From MESE01 sp036675035 (GTDB lineage Bacteria; Pseudomonadota; Gammaproteobacteria; Burkholderiales; Burkholderiaceae_D): a stretch of DNA of 18,507 nucleotides. The translations under genes and the position numbers were made by a program. Shown piece after piece: positions 7,355-14,365 of this stretch. Location of the stretch: the NCBI GenBank assembly GCA_036675035.1, contig JAKFFO010000092.1, forward strand, positions 1-18,507, written 5' to 3'. How positions within the stretch are numbered: the first letter of the stretch is position 1; the number at the start of each line of letters is the position of its first letter. Under the pieces are notes generated by a model. The model did no database searches, was not told where the DNA came from, and saw only the letters and a program-made list of their open reading frames with translations.

Positions 7355-8158
7355 ATGCGCCGAAGCCTCGACATCTACTCCAAGCCGCGCCAATGGGATG
7401 CGGCGATCAGGCGCGAACTGGCGAGCTGGTGGTTCATGGCGCTCTTTGGCGCAAGCGCGCTGGTGATCGCACTTACGCCTTCCGCCCATAGCCGCGCCAA
7501 CCTGGTCGCAATCGCAAGGCATATCTACACCAGCACCTGGAGCGTCCTGCCATGGTTCACGATCGCCAGTGCGCTTGTCAGCCTGGTGCTGATTCGGATC
7601 GTGCTGGTCACCGCGCTGAGCTACGGCCTGTCGCAGTACGCGCTGGAGATGATGGTGCGTGTGCTGGTGCTGGAGCTGATTCCGCTCAGCGCCGCGATGT
7701 TCGTGGCACTGCGCGCGGCATTCGTCTTCAATGCCGGAAGCGCAGTGCTCGCACTGCAGGCGGGGAAACCGAAAAATCCGGTCGATTTCCAGAACGGCGT
7801 CGTGCCGGAGGTGGTCGCGAGCGCCTTTTCGGTATTGAGCCTGGCGATGGTGAGCAGCGCGATCGTGCTGGTGCTGGCTTATCTCAACGTGTATGGCCTG
7901 TCACCGTGGGGCCTGGTCGACTATACGCGGACTGTCGGCCGGATCTTCGATCCCATCGTCACTACCAGTTTTGCGCTGAAGACGATACTCTTCGGTTTGG
8001 CGGTGGCGGTGATCCCGATGGCGGCAATGCTTGAACTTTCTCGTGGAAACGGCAGCACGCGCGCTGCCGCCCTGTCGACCGTTCAACCCGGCGCGATGCG
8101 TCTTTTTTTCATACTGCTCCTGATCGAAGCCGGATCGCTTGCAGTGAAGTACATATAG
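7355..8158 (+). CDS. MlaE-like permease of an MCE lipid transport system
   Basis: A 267-residue inner-membrane protein resembling MlaE/YrbE permeases, which move lipids between the inner membrane and a periplasmic MCE protein. About five or six hydrophobic segments are visible (about 26-42, 62-90, 99-132, 153-181, 202-227, 246-264). The family outline is kept: LELIPLSAAMFVALRAA in the core helix, GLSPWGLVDY in the periplasmic turn, KTILFGLAVAVIPM, and a C-terminal LLLIEAGSL. The segment that in MlaE carries the EQ...L coupling helix touching the ATPase is instead AGKPKNPVDFQNGVVPE (about 136-152), without that motif. The start at 7355 is chosen because the longer open frame has no ribosome binding site and an extended -10 lies just before this ATG. 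It is followed after 14 bases by the MCE gene. No ATPase gene is present nearby. Confidence 0.75.
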   Translation: MRRSLDIYSKPRQWDAAIRRELASWWFMALFGASALVIALTPSAHSRANLVAIARHIYTSTWSVLPWFTIASALVSLVLIRIVLVTALSYGLSQYALEMMVRVLVLELIPLSAAMFVALRAAFVFNAGSAVLALQAGKPKNPVDFQNGVVPEVVASAFSVLSLAMVSSAIVLVLAYLNVYGLSPWGLVDYTRTVGRIFDPIVTTSFALKTILFGLAVAVIPMAAMLELSRGNGSTRAAALSTVQPGAMRLFFILLLIEAGSLAVKYI

Positions 8159-8172
8159 AAATCTCCCACAAC

Positions 8173-9114
8173 ATGGAACGCCAGCCCGACTCTCCTGCCA
8201 CCCCCGTCCCGCCCAATGTCGAACTCAAGGCAGTTCTGCTGCTGGCCCTGATGGCGACGCTGATCGTCGGCTTCGTGCTATACGTGATGTATGCGCGCGG
8301 CGTCTTCGAAGACACCCAGCGCCTGGTGCTGATTTCGGATGACTCCGAAGGCGTCATCGTCGGCATGGACCTCACGTTCTCCGGTTTTCCGATCGGCCGC
8401 GTGACGCGCGTCGAACTGGCGCCGGACGGCAAGGCGCGCATTCTGGTCGATGTGCCGGAAGAAGATGCGAAATGGCTACGCACCTCGAGCATTTTCACGA
8501 TGGAGCGCGGCTTGGTGGGCGACACGCGCATTCGCGCCTATTCCGGCATATTGACCGATCCACCGTTGCCGCCGGGAGCGGAGCGTACCGTGCTGCGCGG
8601 CGACACCAACGCCGAAATTCCGCGCCTCGTCGCCACCGCCCGCTCCCTACTGGAAAACCTGGAAACCATGACCGCTTCAGGCTCGGACATTAATGCGAGC
8701 CTGGAGAATCTGCAGGGTGCGACCAAGCGCCTGAACGGACGCTACGGCCTGCTGGGCGGTGCGCTAGGCAGCGATGAGGAAGCGCGCAAAGTCGTCGCCG
8801 CACTGGATCGAATCAACGCGCTGCTGTCCAAAACCGATCAGCGCGTCTTTGGCAAGCAAGGCCTGATGGATGACGTGCAGGAGTCCGTTGTCCAGCTCAA
8901 CAAAGTACTGGGCGACGCGCGGACCACCCTGAAGAACGTCGATGCGGTTCTGGCGGAGGCGCAAGCGGTCGGTGCCAATGCGCGCGTCGCCACTGAAGAC
9001 TTGGGCACCTTGCGTGCCGAAGTCGAAGTCAGCCTGCGCAAGGTGACCAGCCTGGTCGATGAAATCAACCGCAAGTGGCCGTTCGCGCGCGAAACGGAGA
9101 TCAAGTTGCCATGA
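8173..9114 (+). CDS. MCE-domain protein (MlaD-like), inner-membrane anchored
   Basis: A 313-residue periplasmic lipid-binding component. One N-terminal membrane segment (about 19-41) is followed by a single MCE domain (about 48-143), recognisable from SEGVIVGMDLTFSGFPIGRV, the ARILVDVPEEDAKW strand and the FTMERGLVGDTRIRAYSG block. Residues 150-300 are long amphipathic helix with heptad-like Leu/Val spacing (LVATARSLLENLETM, VVQLNKVLGDARTTLKNV), expected to form a hexameric needle as in other MCE proteins with extended helices. The C-terminus ends in a WPFARETEIKLP motif that I associate with proteobacterial MCE proteins of this type. It overlaps the lipoprotein gene by ATGA, which indicates coupling. 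The ribosome binding site is weak. Confidence 0.88.
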   Translation: MERQPDSPATPVPPNVELKAVLLLALMATLIVGFVLYVMYARGVFEDTQRLVLISDDSEGVIVGMDLTFSGFPIGRVTRVELAPDGKARILVDVPEEDAKWLRTSSIFTMERGLVGDTRIRAYSGILTDPPLPPGAERTVLRGDTNAEIPRLVATARSLLENLETMTASGSDINASLENLQGATKRLNGRYGLLGGALGSDEEARKVVAALDRINALLSKTDQRVFGKQGLMDDVQESVVQLNKVLGDARTTLKNVDAVLAEAQAVGANARVATEDLGTLRAEVEVSLRKVTSLVDEINRKWPFARETEIKLP

Positions 9115-9800
9115 AAAACCATACGAACCGTTCGTCGATGCTGTTCCCGGCAATGCGGGCGGCGTCGCTGGCTGTGCTGTTGGCGGGTTGTGTCAGCGGA
9201 CCGGAGCAACCCGCCTGGCAATCCAGCGCGCATGGCTCGCTGCAGAGCTTTTCATCCGCTTACCTGAGCGGCAACACGCGCGTCGCGAACCTCCACTTTG
9301 CGCGCGCCCGCAATGAACTCGCCGCGACCGGTCGCGCCGACCTGGTCGCGCAGGCCGAACTGATCCGCTGTGCGACACGGGTCGCCAGCCTCGAATTCGA
9401 TCCTTGCACTGGCTTTCAGGCGATCGCGATGGATGCCGGCCCCGCCGAACACGCCTATGCGGCGTATATCGCCGGACGCTGGCAAGGCGTCGACGCGACC
9501 CTGCTGCCTCCGCATCACCGCGGACTGCTGAACGCTACGCCAGCCGGCGACAAAAGCCAGCTTGCCGGCATTGACGATCCGCTCTCCCGTCTCGTGGCGG
9601 CCGGCGCATTGCTGCAGAACGGGCGACTCACACCGGCCGATATCGAGTTGGCAACCGAGACTGCATCAAAGCAAGGCTGGCGCCGGCCGCTGCTGGCATG
9701 GCTGGGAGTGCAGGCGCAACGCGCTCAACAAGCCGGCGCACTCGATGCTTATGCGCGAATACAACGCCGCATCGTGCTGGTGGGAGCCTTGCCGAACTAA
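9111..9800 (+). CDS. Outer-membrane-type lipoprotein of the MCE operon
   Basis: A 229-residue lipoprotein. The signal peptide ends in the lipobox LLAGC with the lipidated Cys at 27; the next residue is Val, not Asp, consistent with export to the outer membrane. The mature part is Ala-rich and helical with repeated short helices (NLHFARARNELAATGR, LVAQAELIRCATRVASLE, AAYIAGRWQGVDA, AYARIQRR), looking like a solenoid or TPR-like fold. It does not show an obvious PqiC/auxiliary-lipoprotein motif. The ATG overlaps the stop of the MCE gene, so it very probably works with it, perhaps docking the MCE needle at the outer membrane (inference). Two more Cys (about 90 and 101) could form a disulfide. 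Confidence 0.78.
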   Translation: MKNHTNRSSMLFPAMRAASLAVLLAGCVSGPEQPAWQSSAHGSLQSFSSAYLSGNTRVANLHFARARNELAATGRADLVAQAELIRCATRVASLEFDPCTGFQAIAMDAGPAEHAYAAYIAGRWQGVDATLLPPHHRGLLNATPAGDKSQLAGIDDPLSRLVAAGALLQNGRLTPADIELATETASKQGWRRPLLAWLGVQAQRAQQAGALDAYARIQRRIVLVGALPN

Positions 9801-9966
9801 CCGGAATAGAAGGATGGATTCGACTAATTTACCGCGCGTCTTTGTGATCATTGTTTCAGAACGATTCTAAAGCGACCGGAATTAATTGACTCCGTTTCCG
9901 GATATGCCCCTTTCTTCAATGCTCCCTTTCTTCAAGTTTCTTACTGCCGGCTCGCCCCAGGTATGC

Positions 9967-10434
9967 TTATTTCTTCGCCTGATGCGCTGCAATCTTTTCA
10001 CGCAGCTGCTCCGGACTGGACTGCGTGTAATCCTTGTTGATCTCCAGACTTACGGCAGAGGCCAGTCGCGGATCCAGCAGCTTGCGCAGCACGCCAAGAA
10101 ATTCCGGCGATGCAACGAGAACGATATCCTGAAAGCGCCCCTCCTGATGCGCCTGCATAAGCGATTCGGCGACGTTTCTGGCAAACAATTCAGTCTGATG
10201 TTCAACCGGCGTCTGGTGCGGTTCATAACCGCTTTGCGGCGTTGCCGAACCAACGCTGTGCGCGCTCTTTGAGGCGGAACGCAATCCTATATCGTCCGTC
10301 TCGGTATCGGCAGCGCGCAAGCGTACAGCGGTGTTGACCATGCCATTGATTTCTTCCAGACGTTCCGCAGAATGCTTCTGGGAAAAAAACCTGGCTCGAC
10401 TTGCATTTGCCGAAACGATCAAAGCAGCCTTCAT
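9967..10434 (-). CDS. Host attachment protein family protein
   Basis: A 155-residue protein of the host attachment family (named from an Agrobacterium attachment locus; related in fold to archaeal and eukaryotic release-factor domains). Diagnostic features are the N-terminal strand KAALIVSANASRARFFSQ, a variable central segment rich in Ser/Thr and Gln, the VLVASPEFLGVLRKLLDP block, and the C-terminal INKDYTQSSPEQLREKI motif. No signal peptide. The biochemical role is not established. The start at 10434 is chosen over a longer frame because GAGGA lies just upstream and the family begins here. It stands alone, divergent from the DUF2863-like gene across 291 bases. Confidence 0.85.
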   Translation of the reverse strand: MKAALIVSANASRARFFSQKHSAERLEEINGMVNTAVRLRAADTETDDIGLRSASKSAHSVGSATPQSGYEPHQTPVEHQTELFARNVAESLMQAHQEGRFQDIVLVASPEFLGVLRKLLDPRLASAVSLEINKDYTQSSPEQLREKIAAHQAKK

Positions 10435-10725
10435 ATTGTCCTCGCAAATACGTTGAAAAAAGTTCGATGCTCGAACAACCGGAAATGTTCCGCTCGTTGC
10501 CGAGAAACCGCGTCGATTGCGGGCACCGGCTTCGATTATTTGGATTGCGGTCCTCCCTCGAATGCAAGACTTGCTGCGCGGTTCGTGTTCTTCCGTGCCT
10601 GTCCTTGCCCCGGAACCGGCGGCTTGCGTTAGCATGATGGCCTTATTCTTATCTCGAACTGGACGATGCGGGCGCCCGGTATTGGGTCGTCCTGCGCCGA
10701 GCAGCTAAATTTCACCGGCATCACC

Positions 10726-11937
10726 ATGAAAAAGACAAAGCACACATCCGCCGCGAAAGCCGGTGCCCCGACCGAAGAACGGGATGAAGTACTGGCCGGC
10801 CGGCTGGTCAGACTGGCACTCGACCTGCATGATTCCGATGCCTACGCCACATTGCCCGATGCATTGCGGAAAGCGCAGGCGGACTTGCGCAAGTCGATCA
10901 AAAAATGCCTGCAGCAACAGCGTGAAAAGGCACTCGACGAAGCGCTTGAACGTACTTTCGAGGAAAATGCCAACGCCTGGCGCGTGTTGCGCGACCACGT
11001 GGAGGAGATGTCGGGCACCGCCCTGTTCCACCGCGATGAAGGGCCGGATGTAGAGATCAATGCCTTCGTGGTGCCGCTGTTCGTGCATACGATTGGCGGC
11101 TTGCGCAGCGAGCAGTGCTTTCGGGATATGGAAGCGTTCGAGCAACTGCGCGACAGCGTCAAGGAAGGTGGCCTGGAAAGCCGCAACGCGAACGTGGTGC
11201 TGGTCAGCCATGCCTATCATCTCGACGAGATCGATCGGATAGGCTACTGCCAGTTGAGCGAAATGGTGCATGAGGCATTCGATGCGATGACGCGCAAGAA
11301 GACCACGGCGGCCGATGCCATCGCCGGCAGCATGCGCGGCTGGCCGCCATCGGATTTTGCACCGGACGACAGCGCGATGGAGCTGCGCTTCCTGCTCGGC
11401 TTTGCGCTGAAGACCATGGACGATCCCTTCTATCATATGCCCGAGAAGGAAGCAGCGGCCGACCGCTACTTCGAGGCGCGTGCGGAGCGCTTCCGGAAAT
11501 GGTCGCAACAGGTGACGCCGCTGCTGCGGCGCTGCCTCGTGAACGACGGACGCGACGTGCAGATCGATTTCCTGTATCAGGATCTGTTCCATGGCGGGAA
11601 GGAGGCGGCACTGCGGGAGCTGGAAATGCTCCGACTGCTGTCGGAAGTGCAGCAAACGCTATCAGCGAGCGGAATAGCGGCAGATAACGCCGGCGCGATC
11701 GTCGGGCCGATCGAAGCGGATGATGACGCGGTGCTGCGGATAAGCTTGCACGCGGTATCAACCGATGCCCCGATCGGCATCGTCGACAAGCTGATCAGCC
11801 GGAGCGAGACCGTGGAAGGCGCAATCGCCGATATCGCAGATGGCCTGGCGACGGTTGGCGTACTGAAGCTCCGTATTGCGAGGCGATTCGATTCGGAAGG
11901 CATGCCGACCGGAGTCCGCCCTTACACGGCGCGCTAG
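10726..11937 (+). CDS. DUF2863-like protein of unknown function (403 aa)
   Basis: A soluble 403-residue protein, rich in charged helices in its first half. Features that remind me of DUF2863, a family largely of Burkholderiales with no known function: the RLVRLALDLHDSDAY opening after a basic tail, the ALDEALERTFEENANAWRVL helix (about 76-95), HVEEMSGTALFH, and the central VVLVSHAYHLDEIDRIGYCQLSEM block. The assignment is from memory of the family pattern and is tentative. No membrane segment or catalytic motif is visible. The ATG at 10726 begins a Lys-rich MKKTKH tail; an in-frame ATG at 10666 would add 20 residues and neither has a strong Shine-Dalgarno. A GGAATCA/TGATTCC repeat (11939-11968) lies just after the stop but lacks a T-run. 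Confidence 0.6.
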   Translation: MKKTKHTSAAKAGAPTEERDEVLAGRLVRLALDLHDSDAYATLPDALRKAQADLRKSIKKCLQQQREKALDEALERTFEENANAWRVLRDHVEEMSGTALFHRDEGPDVEINAFVVPLFVHTIGGLRSEQCFRDMEAFEQLRDSVKEGGLESRNANVVLVSHAYHLDEIDRIGYCQLSEMVHEAFDAMTRKKTTAADAIAGSMRGWPPSDFAPDDSAMELRFLLGFALKTMDDPFYHMPEKEAAADRYFEARAERFRKWSQQVTPLLRRCLVNDGRDVQIDFLYQDLFHGGKEAALRELEMLRLLSEVQQTLSASGIAADNAGAIVGPIEADDDAVLRISLHAVSTDAPIGIVDKLISRSETVEGAIADIADGLATVGVLKLRIARRFDSEGMPTGVRPYTAR

Positions 11938-12092
11938 TGGAATCAGTCGCGATTAACAAAATGATTCCGGGGGTCGTGCGCTGTCTTGCCACACGGTCGC
12001 GCTTTCTTTGGCAATTCTCATCCTTACCACTCGCCAGGCAGGGACGGAAACTCAATGGCACCTGCACAGACACATTTCCCTGCTGCGGCGCC

Positions 12093-12518
12093 TTACTCAA
12101 GCACGTCGATCATCCGATTGAGATAACCGGTCAGTATACGAATCTCAGCTTCGCTGAACTCGCGATCGAGGACCGCGTTGACCGCGGCGAACGGCGATTT
12201 GGTGCTCTTCAGGACGATCTTCCCCTTTTCACTTAACTCAAGGCTCCAGGCCCGTGCGTCGATCTGGTCCCGGGCCCGACTCACCAATTCCATACTGACA
12301 AGACGCGCCACCATCGGTGTCACGGCGGAGTCATTCAATCCCAGTTCCCGGGCGATTGTCCGCTGCGTGGATCGGCCTTCGCGAGCCAGTACCGACAAGA
12401 CCGAAGCCTGGGCAGTAGTCAGTGCAATGACCTCGCCGATCGCGCGGTCCGACGTCTTGCGCAAGTGGTGTGCGGCAAGTTGCAGCCGGTGGTAAAGACG
12501 GTGACTGGATGCGGACAT
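12093..12518 (-). CDS. MarR-family transcriptional regulator
   Basis: A 141-residue winged-helix repressor of the MarR family. The fold order is visible: N-terminal dimer helix (YHRLQLAAHHLRKTSDRAI), LTTAQASVLSVLAREG, recognition helix region STQRTIARELGLNDSAVTPMVARLVSMELV (about 50-79), wing with the typical RARDQIDARAWSLELSEKG (about 81-99), and a C-terminal dimer helix. The start ATG at 12518 fits the usual family length; the open frame continues upstream through the operator and was rejected. It is divergent from the DUF1330 gene, and an 11-bp-arm palindrome lies between on the neighbour's -10 box. Control of that gene and of itself is the obvious reading. Ligand unknown. Confidence 0.87.
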   Translation of the reverse strand: MSASSHRLYHRLQLAAHHLRKTSDRAIGEVIALTTAQASVLSVLAREGRSTQRTIARELGLNDSAVTPMVARLVSMELVSRARDQIDARAWSLELSEKGKIVLKSTKSPFAAVNAVLDREFSEAEIRILTGYLNRMIDVLE

Positions 12519-12542
12519 ATGGTACGAAAACCTTCCCGGGGA

Positions 12543-12588
12543 TTGACAATGAGCGACAGCACAATATACTTCAATGCTGAAGTATATT
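12543..12588 (+). promoter_or_regulatory. Strong promoter of the DUF1330 gene overlapped by a MarR operator
   Basis: TTGACA (12543-12548), a 16-base spacer and TATACT (12565-12570) make a near-consensus promoter facing the DUF1330 gene. A perfect inverted repeat, AATATACTTCA at 12563-12573 and TGAAGTATATT at 12578-12588 with a four-base centre, contains the -10 box. Its size and symmetry suit a MarR dimer, and binding would block RNA polymerase. Confidence 0.75.
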
Positions 12589-12611
12589 ACACGATAACCA
12601 GAGATAAACTT

Positions 12612-12917
12612 ATGACTGTCTATACGATCGCACAACTCAGGTTCAAGGATATCGCTTCATATCGCCGCTACCAGAAGGCATTCCCGCCGGTCTTCGCACG
12701 GTTCAATGCGAAACTGCTGGCTGCTGATGAAGATCCGGTGGTTCTGGAGGGCGAATGGCCATGCAACAAGATCGTCATGATGGCTTTCCCAGACGAAGCC
12801 GAAGCGAAGCGGTTTCGCGACGATCCGGTATACCAGGCGATCGCCGCCGATCGCAAAGCAGGCGCCGATGCAGTCGTACTCATGGTGAAGGGGATCGACG
12901 CAGCCGCGCCGAAGTAG
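12612..12917 (+). CDS. DUF1330 domain protein
   Basis: A 101-residue small protein with the DUF1330 layout, a dimeric alpha-beta-barrel (ferredoxin-like) fold. It shows TVYTIAQLRFKDIASYRRYQKAFPPVFARF, then KLLAADEDPVVLEGEWPCNKIVMMAFPDEAEAKRF, and DDPVYQAIAADRKAGADAVVLMV, the standard order for the family. No enzymatic role is firmly known. The ATG at 12612 has only a weak purine-rich AGAGA upstream; the longer open frame begins inside the MarR gene on the other strand and was rejected. The gene is probably repressed by the divergent MarR protein. Confidence 0.87.
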   Translation: MTVYTIAQLRFKDIASYRRYQKAFPPVFARFNAKLLAADEDPVVLEGEWPCNKIVMMAFPDEAEAKRFRDDPVYQAIAADRKAGADAVVLMVKGIDAAAPK

Positions 12918-12956
12918 GTAGCAGCAGCCGCCCGAGTCATCATTGGATCCGCAGAG

Positions 12957-12973
12957 CAGGCAGCGGCTGCCTG
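12957..12973. repeat. 17-base palindrome between the DUF1330 and zinc-ribbon genes
   Basis: CAGGCAG-CGG-CTGCCTG is perfectly self-complementary and could form a seven-pair hairpin 40 bases after the DUF1330 stop. No T-run follows, so a rho-independent terminator is not supported. It may be an RNA-stabilising hairpin or chance in GC-rich DNA. Confidence 0.3.
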
Positions 12974-13030
12974 GGCGCCGGCTGCCGCATCCTTGAGCCG
13001 CATGGACGCGAAATCCTGATCCGCCAGTCA

Positions 13031-13046
13031 AAGGAGGACACAATTG
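13031..13046 (+). promoter_or_regulatory. Strong Shine-Dalgarno preceding a TTG start
   Basis: AAGGAGG at 13031-13037, a six-base spacer, then TTG at 13044-13046. The next in-frame ATG would remove the first Cys pairs of the zinc ribbon, so the TTG is the likely start. Confidence 0.75.
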
Positions 13047-13697
13047 ATCTGCCCATCCTGTCGCACTCGAAATATTCAACCAGCCACGTTCTGCACGACA
13101 TGCGCGACGCCGCTCAAAAATCCTGATACTGCTTCACCCGCCGAGACGCCGGACTGTATTCAATGCCATGAGCAGTTAACCCCGGGCGCCCGGTTCTGTG
13201 CGAGCTGCGGGGCGCCACAATTGCCGGTTATCGGGCAAACACGCACTGCCGAATCTGGCCAGCATGCGCAATCCGGGCTTGGCAAATTACCGGCTCGCGC
13301 CGAGCCGAACGGACAGAAAGGCGGCCTCAGAAAATGGCTACCGATGGTTGCCATACTTCTGGTCGGTTGCGTGTTGGGCAGTTTTTTTGCTTACCAGATG
13401 CAGCCTGGTGTTCCCGGCAATGGATCGTCCCGACCTGCGGTTGCGTCATCGGACGCGGAGGCAGCGAACAAAAATACGCACACTTCAAGTACGGAGGCAC
13501 GCCCGGAGGCGCGCAAGACCACGGTCAAGGCGGCACGCACGGAAACTCGCGACGCTGCGCCAGTCGCAAACAATGTGCAGGCATGCGAACAAGAGAGCAA
13601 TCTGTTCAAGCGGGAAACCTGCATGTTCCGCGCCTGTCACAATCGATGGGGAACCGGCGGTTGCCCGTCGTACGACAACAATCAGAAAGCCTGGTAA
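13044..13697 (+). CDS. Double zinc-ribbon single-pass membrane protein
   Basis: A 217-residue protein of unknown role. The cytoplasmic N-terminus has two four-Cys zinc ribbons: C3/C6 with C17/C20, and C38/C41 with C52/C55 (the latter ARFCASCGAPQ). A basic stretch and one membrane segment (about 98-117, WLPMVAILLVGCVLGSFFAY) follow. The periplasmic part has a Ser/Ala/Thr/Arg-rich linker (about 120-175) and a small C-terminal module with C181, C193, C198 and C207 in CEQESNLFKRETCMFRAC and GTGGCPSY, which could form two disulfides. I have the impression of similar tails in other betaproteobacterial zinc-ribbon proteins but cannot name the family. Translation starts at TTG with a perfect AAGGAGG. 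Confidence 0.75.
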   Translation: MICPSCRTRNIQPATFCTTCATPLKNPDTASPAETPDCIQCHEQLTPGARFCASCGAPQLPVIGQTRTAESGQHAQSGLGKLPARAEPNGQKGGLRKWLPMVAILLVGCVLGSFFAYQMQPGVPGNGSSRPAVASSDAEAANKNTHTSSTEARPEARKTTVKAARTETRDAAPVANNVQACEQESNLFKRETCMFRACHNRWGTGGCPSYDNNQKAW

Positions 13698-13813
13698 CGA
13701 AGACGTTTCAATCGCTTCCTGCGCCTGCCGTTAAAGACCAAGGCGATTCACGAAGAGACTCGACAAGCAATCTGCGATGCCGGAGAACCGGCCAGCATCG
13801 GCGCGGACAGAAA

Positions 13814-13851
13814 CATGCGGCCCTTTCGCATGCAACCGCGGCGGTTGCATG
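13814..13851. repeat. Two overlapping inverted repeats that could form alternative hairpins
   Basis: CATGCAACCG (13829-13838) and CGGTTGCATG (13842-13851) are perfect ten-base arms around CGG. The start of the left arm also pairs with an earlier CATGCG (13814-13819) via CGCATG (13827-13832). The two folds exclude each other. They sit just beyond the 3' end of the small minus-strand ORF and downstream of the zinc-ribbon gene. No T-run is present on either strand. Confidence 0.45.
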
Positions 13852-13859
13852 TCGATGCA

Positions 13860-14066
13860 CTATGCGGATTTTCTGGGCGCTTCGGTATCGTATTTGCGAC
13901 GCATCGGCATCTGGCGCCGAATCTGCTTTAAATCGGTAATGATTTGTATCGCCAATGACTTGGTCATCGGATCAGGATGCACGGCCAGCCTTGATGCGGT
14001 TCGCATTGCCGAATCCAGCAGCCCTGAACAAGGCGTGTGACGTCGATCCTCGACAAACTGACTCAT
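13860..14066 (-). CDS. Small hypothetical protein (68 aa)
   Basis: Not recognised as a known family. The 68-residue product is basic and mostly helical, with an N-terminal MSQFVEDRRHTPCSGLL, a central SAMRTASRLAVHPDPM, and an amphipathic LAIQIITDLKQIRRQM helix. It reads like a real small protein rather than random translation. The ATG at 14066 has GGGAG five bases upstream; an ATG five codons earlier lacks such a site. An opposite-strand frame (13777-14040) overlaps it but is Cys-rich and has no ribosome binding site. It lies alone between the zinc-ribbon and beta-lactamase genes, with the hairpin at 13829-13851 after its stop. Confidence 0.5.
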   Translation of the reverse strand: MSQFVEDRRHTPCSGLLDSAMRTASRLAVHPDPMTKSLAIQIITDLKQIRRQMPMRRKYDTEAPRKSA

Positions 14067-14365
14067 GTTTGCTCCCGACATTAATGGCCACTGGAATTGG
14101 GCTCTGATTCAACCGATGCAGCCGACTACCCGTTCGAGCATTTTTGCATACTAGTATTAAAAAGTGCGCAGGCCAGCCATTGATTGAAGTCAAGCATTCG
14201 AGCATGCGCAGTCTGCTTGTGCATGACGGCGGTTACCAGAGTTCATGCATAGAAGCGAGGACACGCGATTCGCATGCAAAGCGGCCAACCTGTGCGGCCG
14301 AACGCTGCTTGCTGCCTTCGGCGGGCAACGGACGCCGCATCCTCCGTTGCCGCTCTCAAACCGAT
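14067..14365. other. Non-coding stretch between the beta-lactamase gene and the small ORF
   Basis: No supported gene. Seen here: the leader and Shine-Dalgarno of the small minus-strand ORF, a ten-base palindrome ATACTAGTAT at 14148-14157 in an AT-rich patch that may hold that ORF's promoter, and a hairpin at 14324-14351 beyond the beta-lactamase stop. Confidence 0.4.
14324..14351 (-). terminator. Hairpin downstream of the class D beta-lactamase gene
   Basis: GGCAACGGA (14324-14332) and TCCGTTGCC (14343-14351) pair perfectly over nine bases with a ten-base loop, starting 14 bases after the stop codon. There is no T-run, so it may be a 3' stabilising or rho-assisted end rather than an intrinsic terminator. 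Confidence 0.35.

Noticed and set aside
9813..9870. Possible 18-codon peptide just after the lipoprotein gene, with a purine-rich stretch before its ATG
   Set aside because: Very short, Shine-Dalgarno almost touching the ATG, and no second line of support.
10705..11655. 316-codon minus-strand frame opposite the DUF2863-like gene
   Set aside because: His/Gln-rich antisense translation with no motif or ribosome binding site; the plus-strand frame has better protein character.
13777..14040. 87-codon plus-strand frame overlapping the small ORF
   Set aside because: No ribosome binding site and a poor protein pattern compared with the opposite-strand 68-codon frame, which has GGGAG at the right distance.
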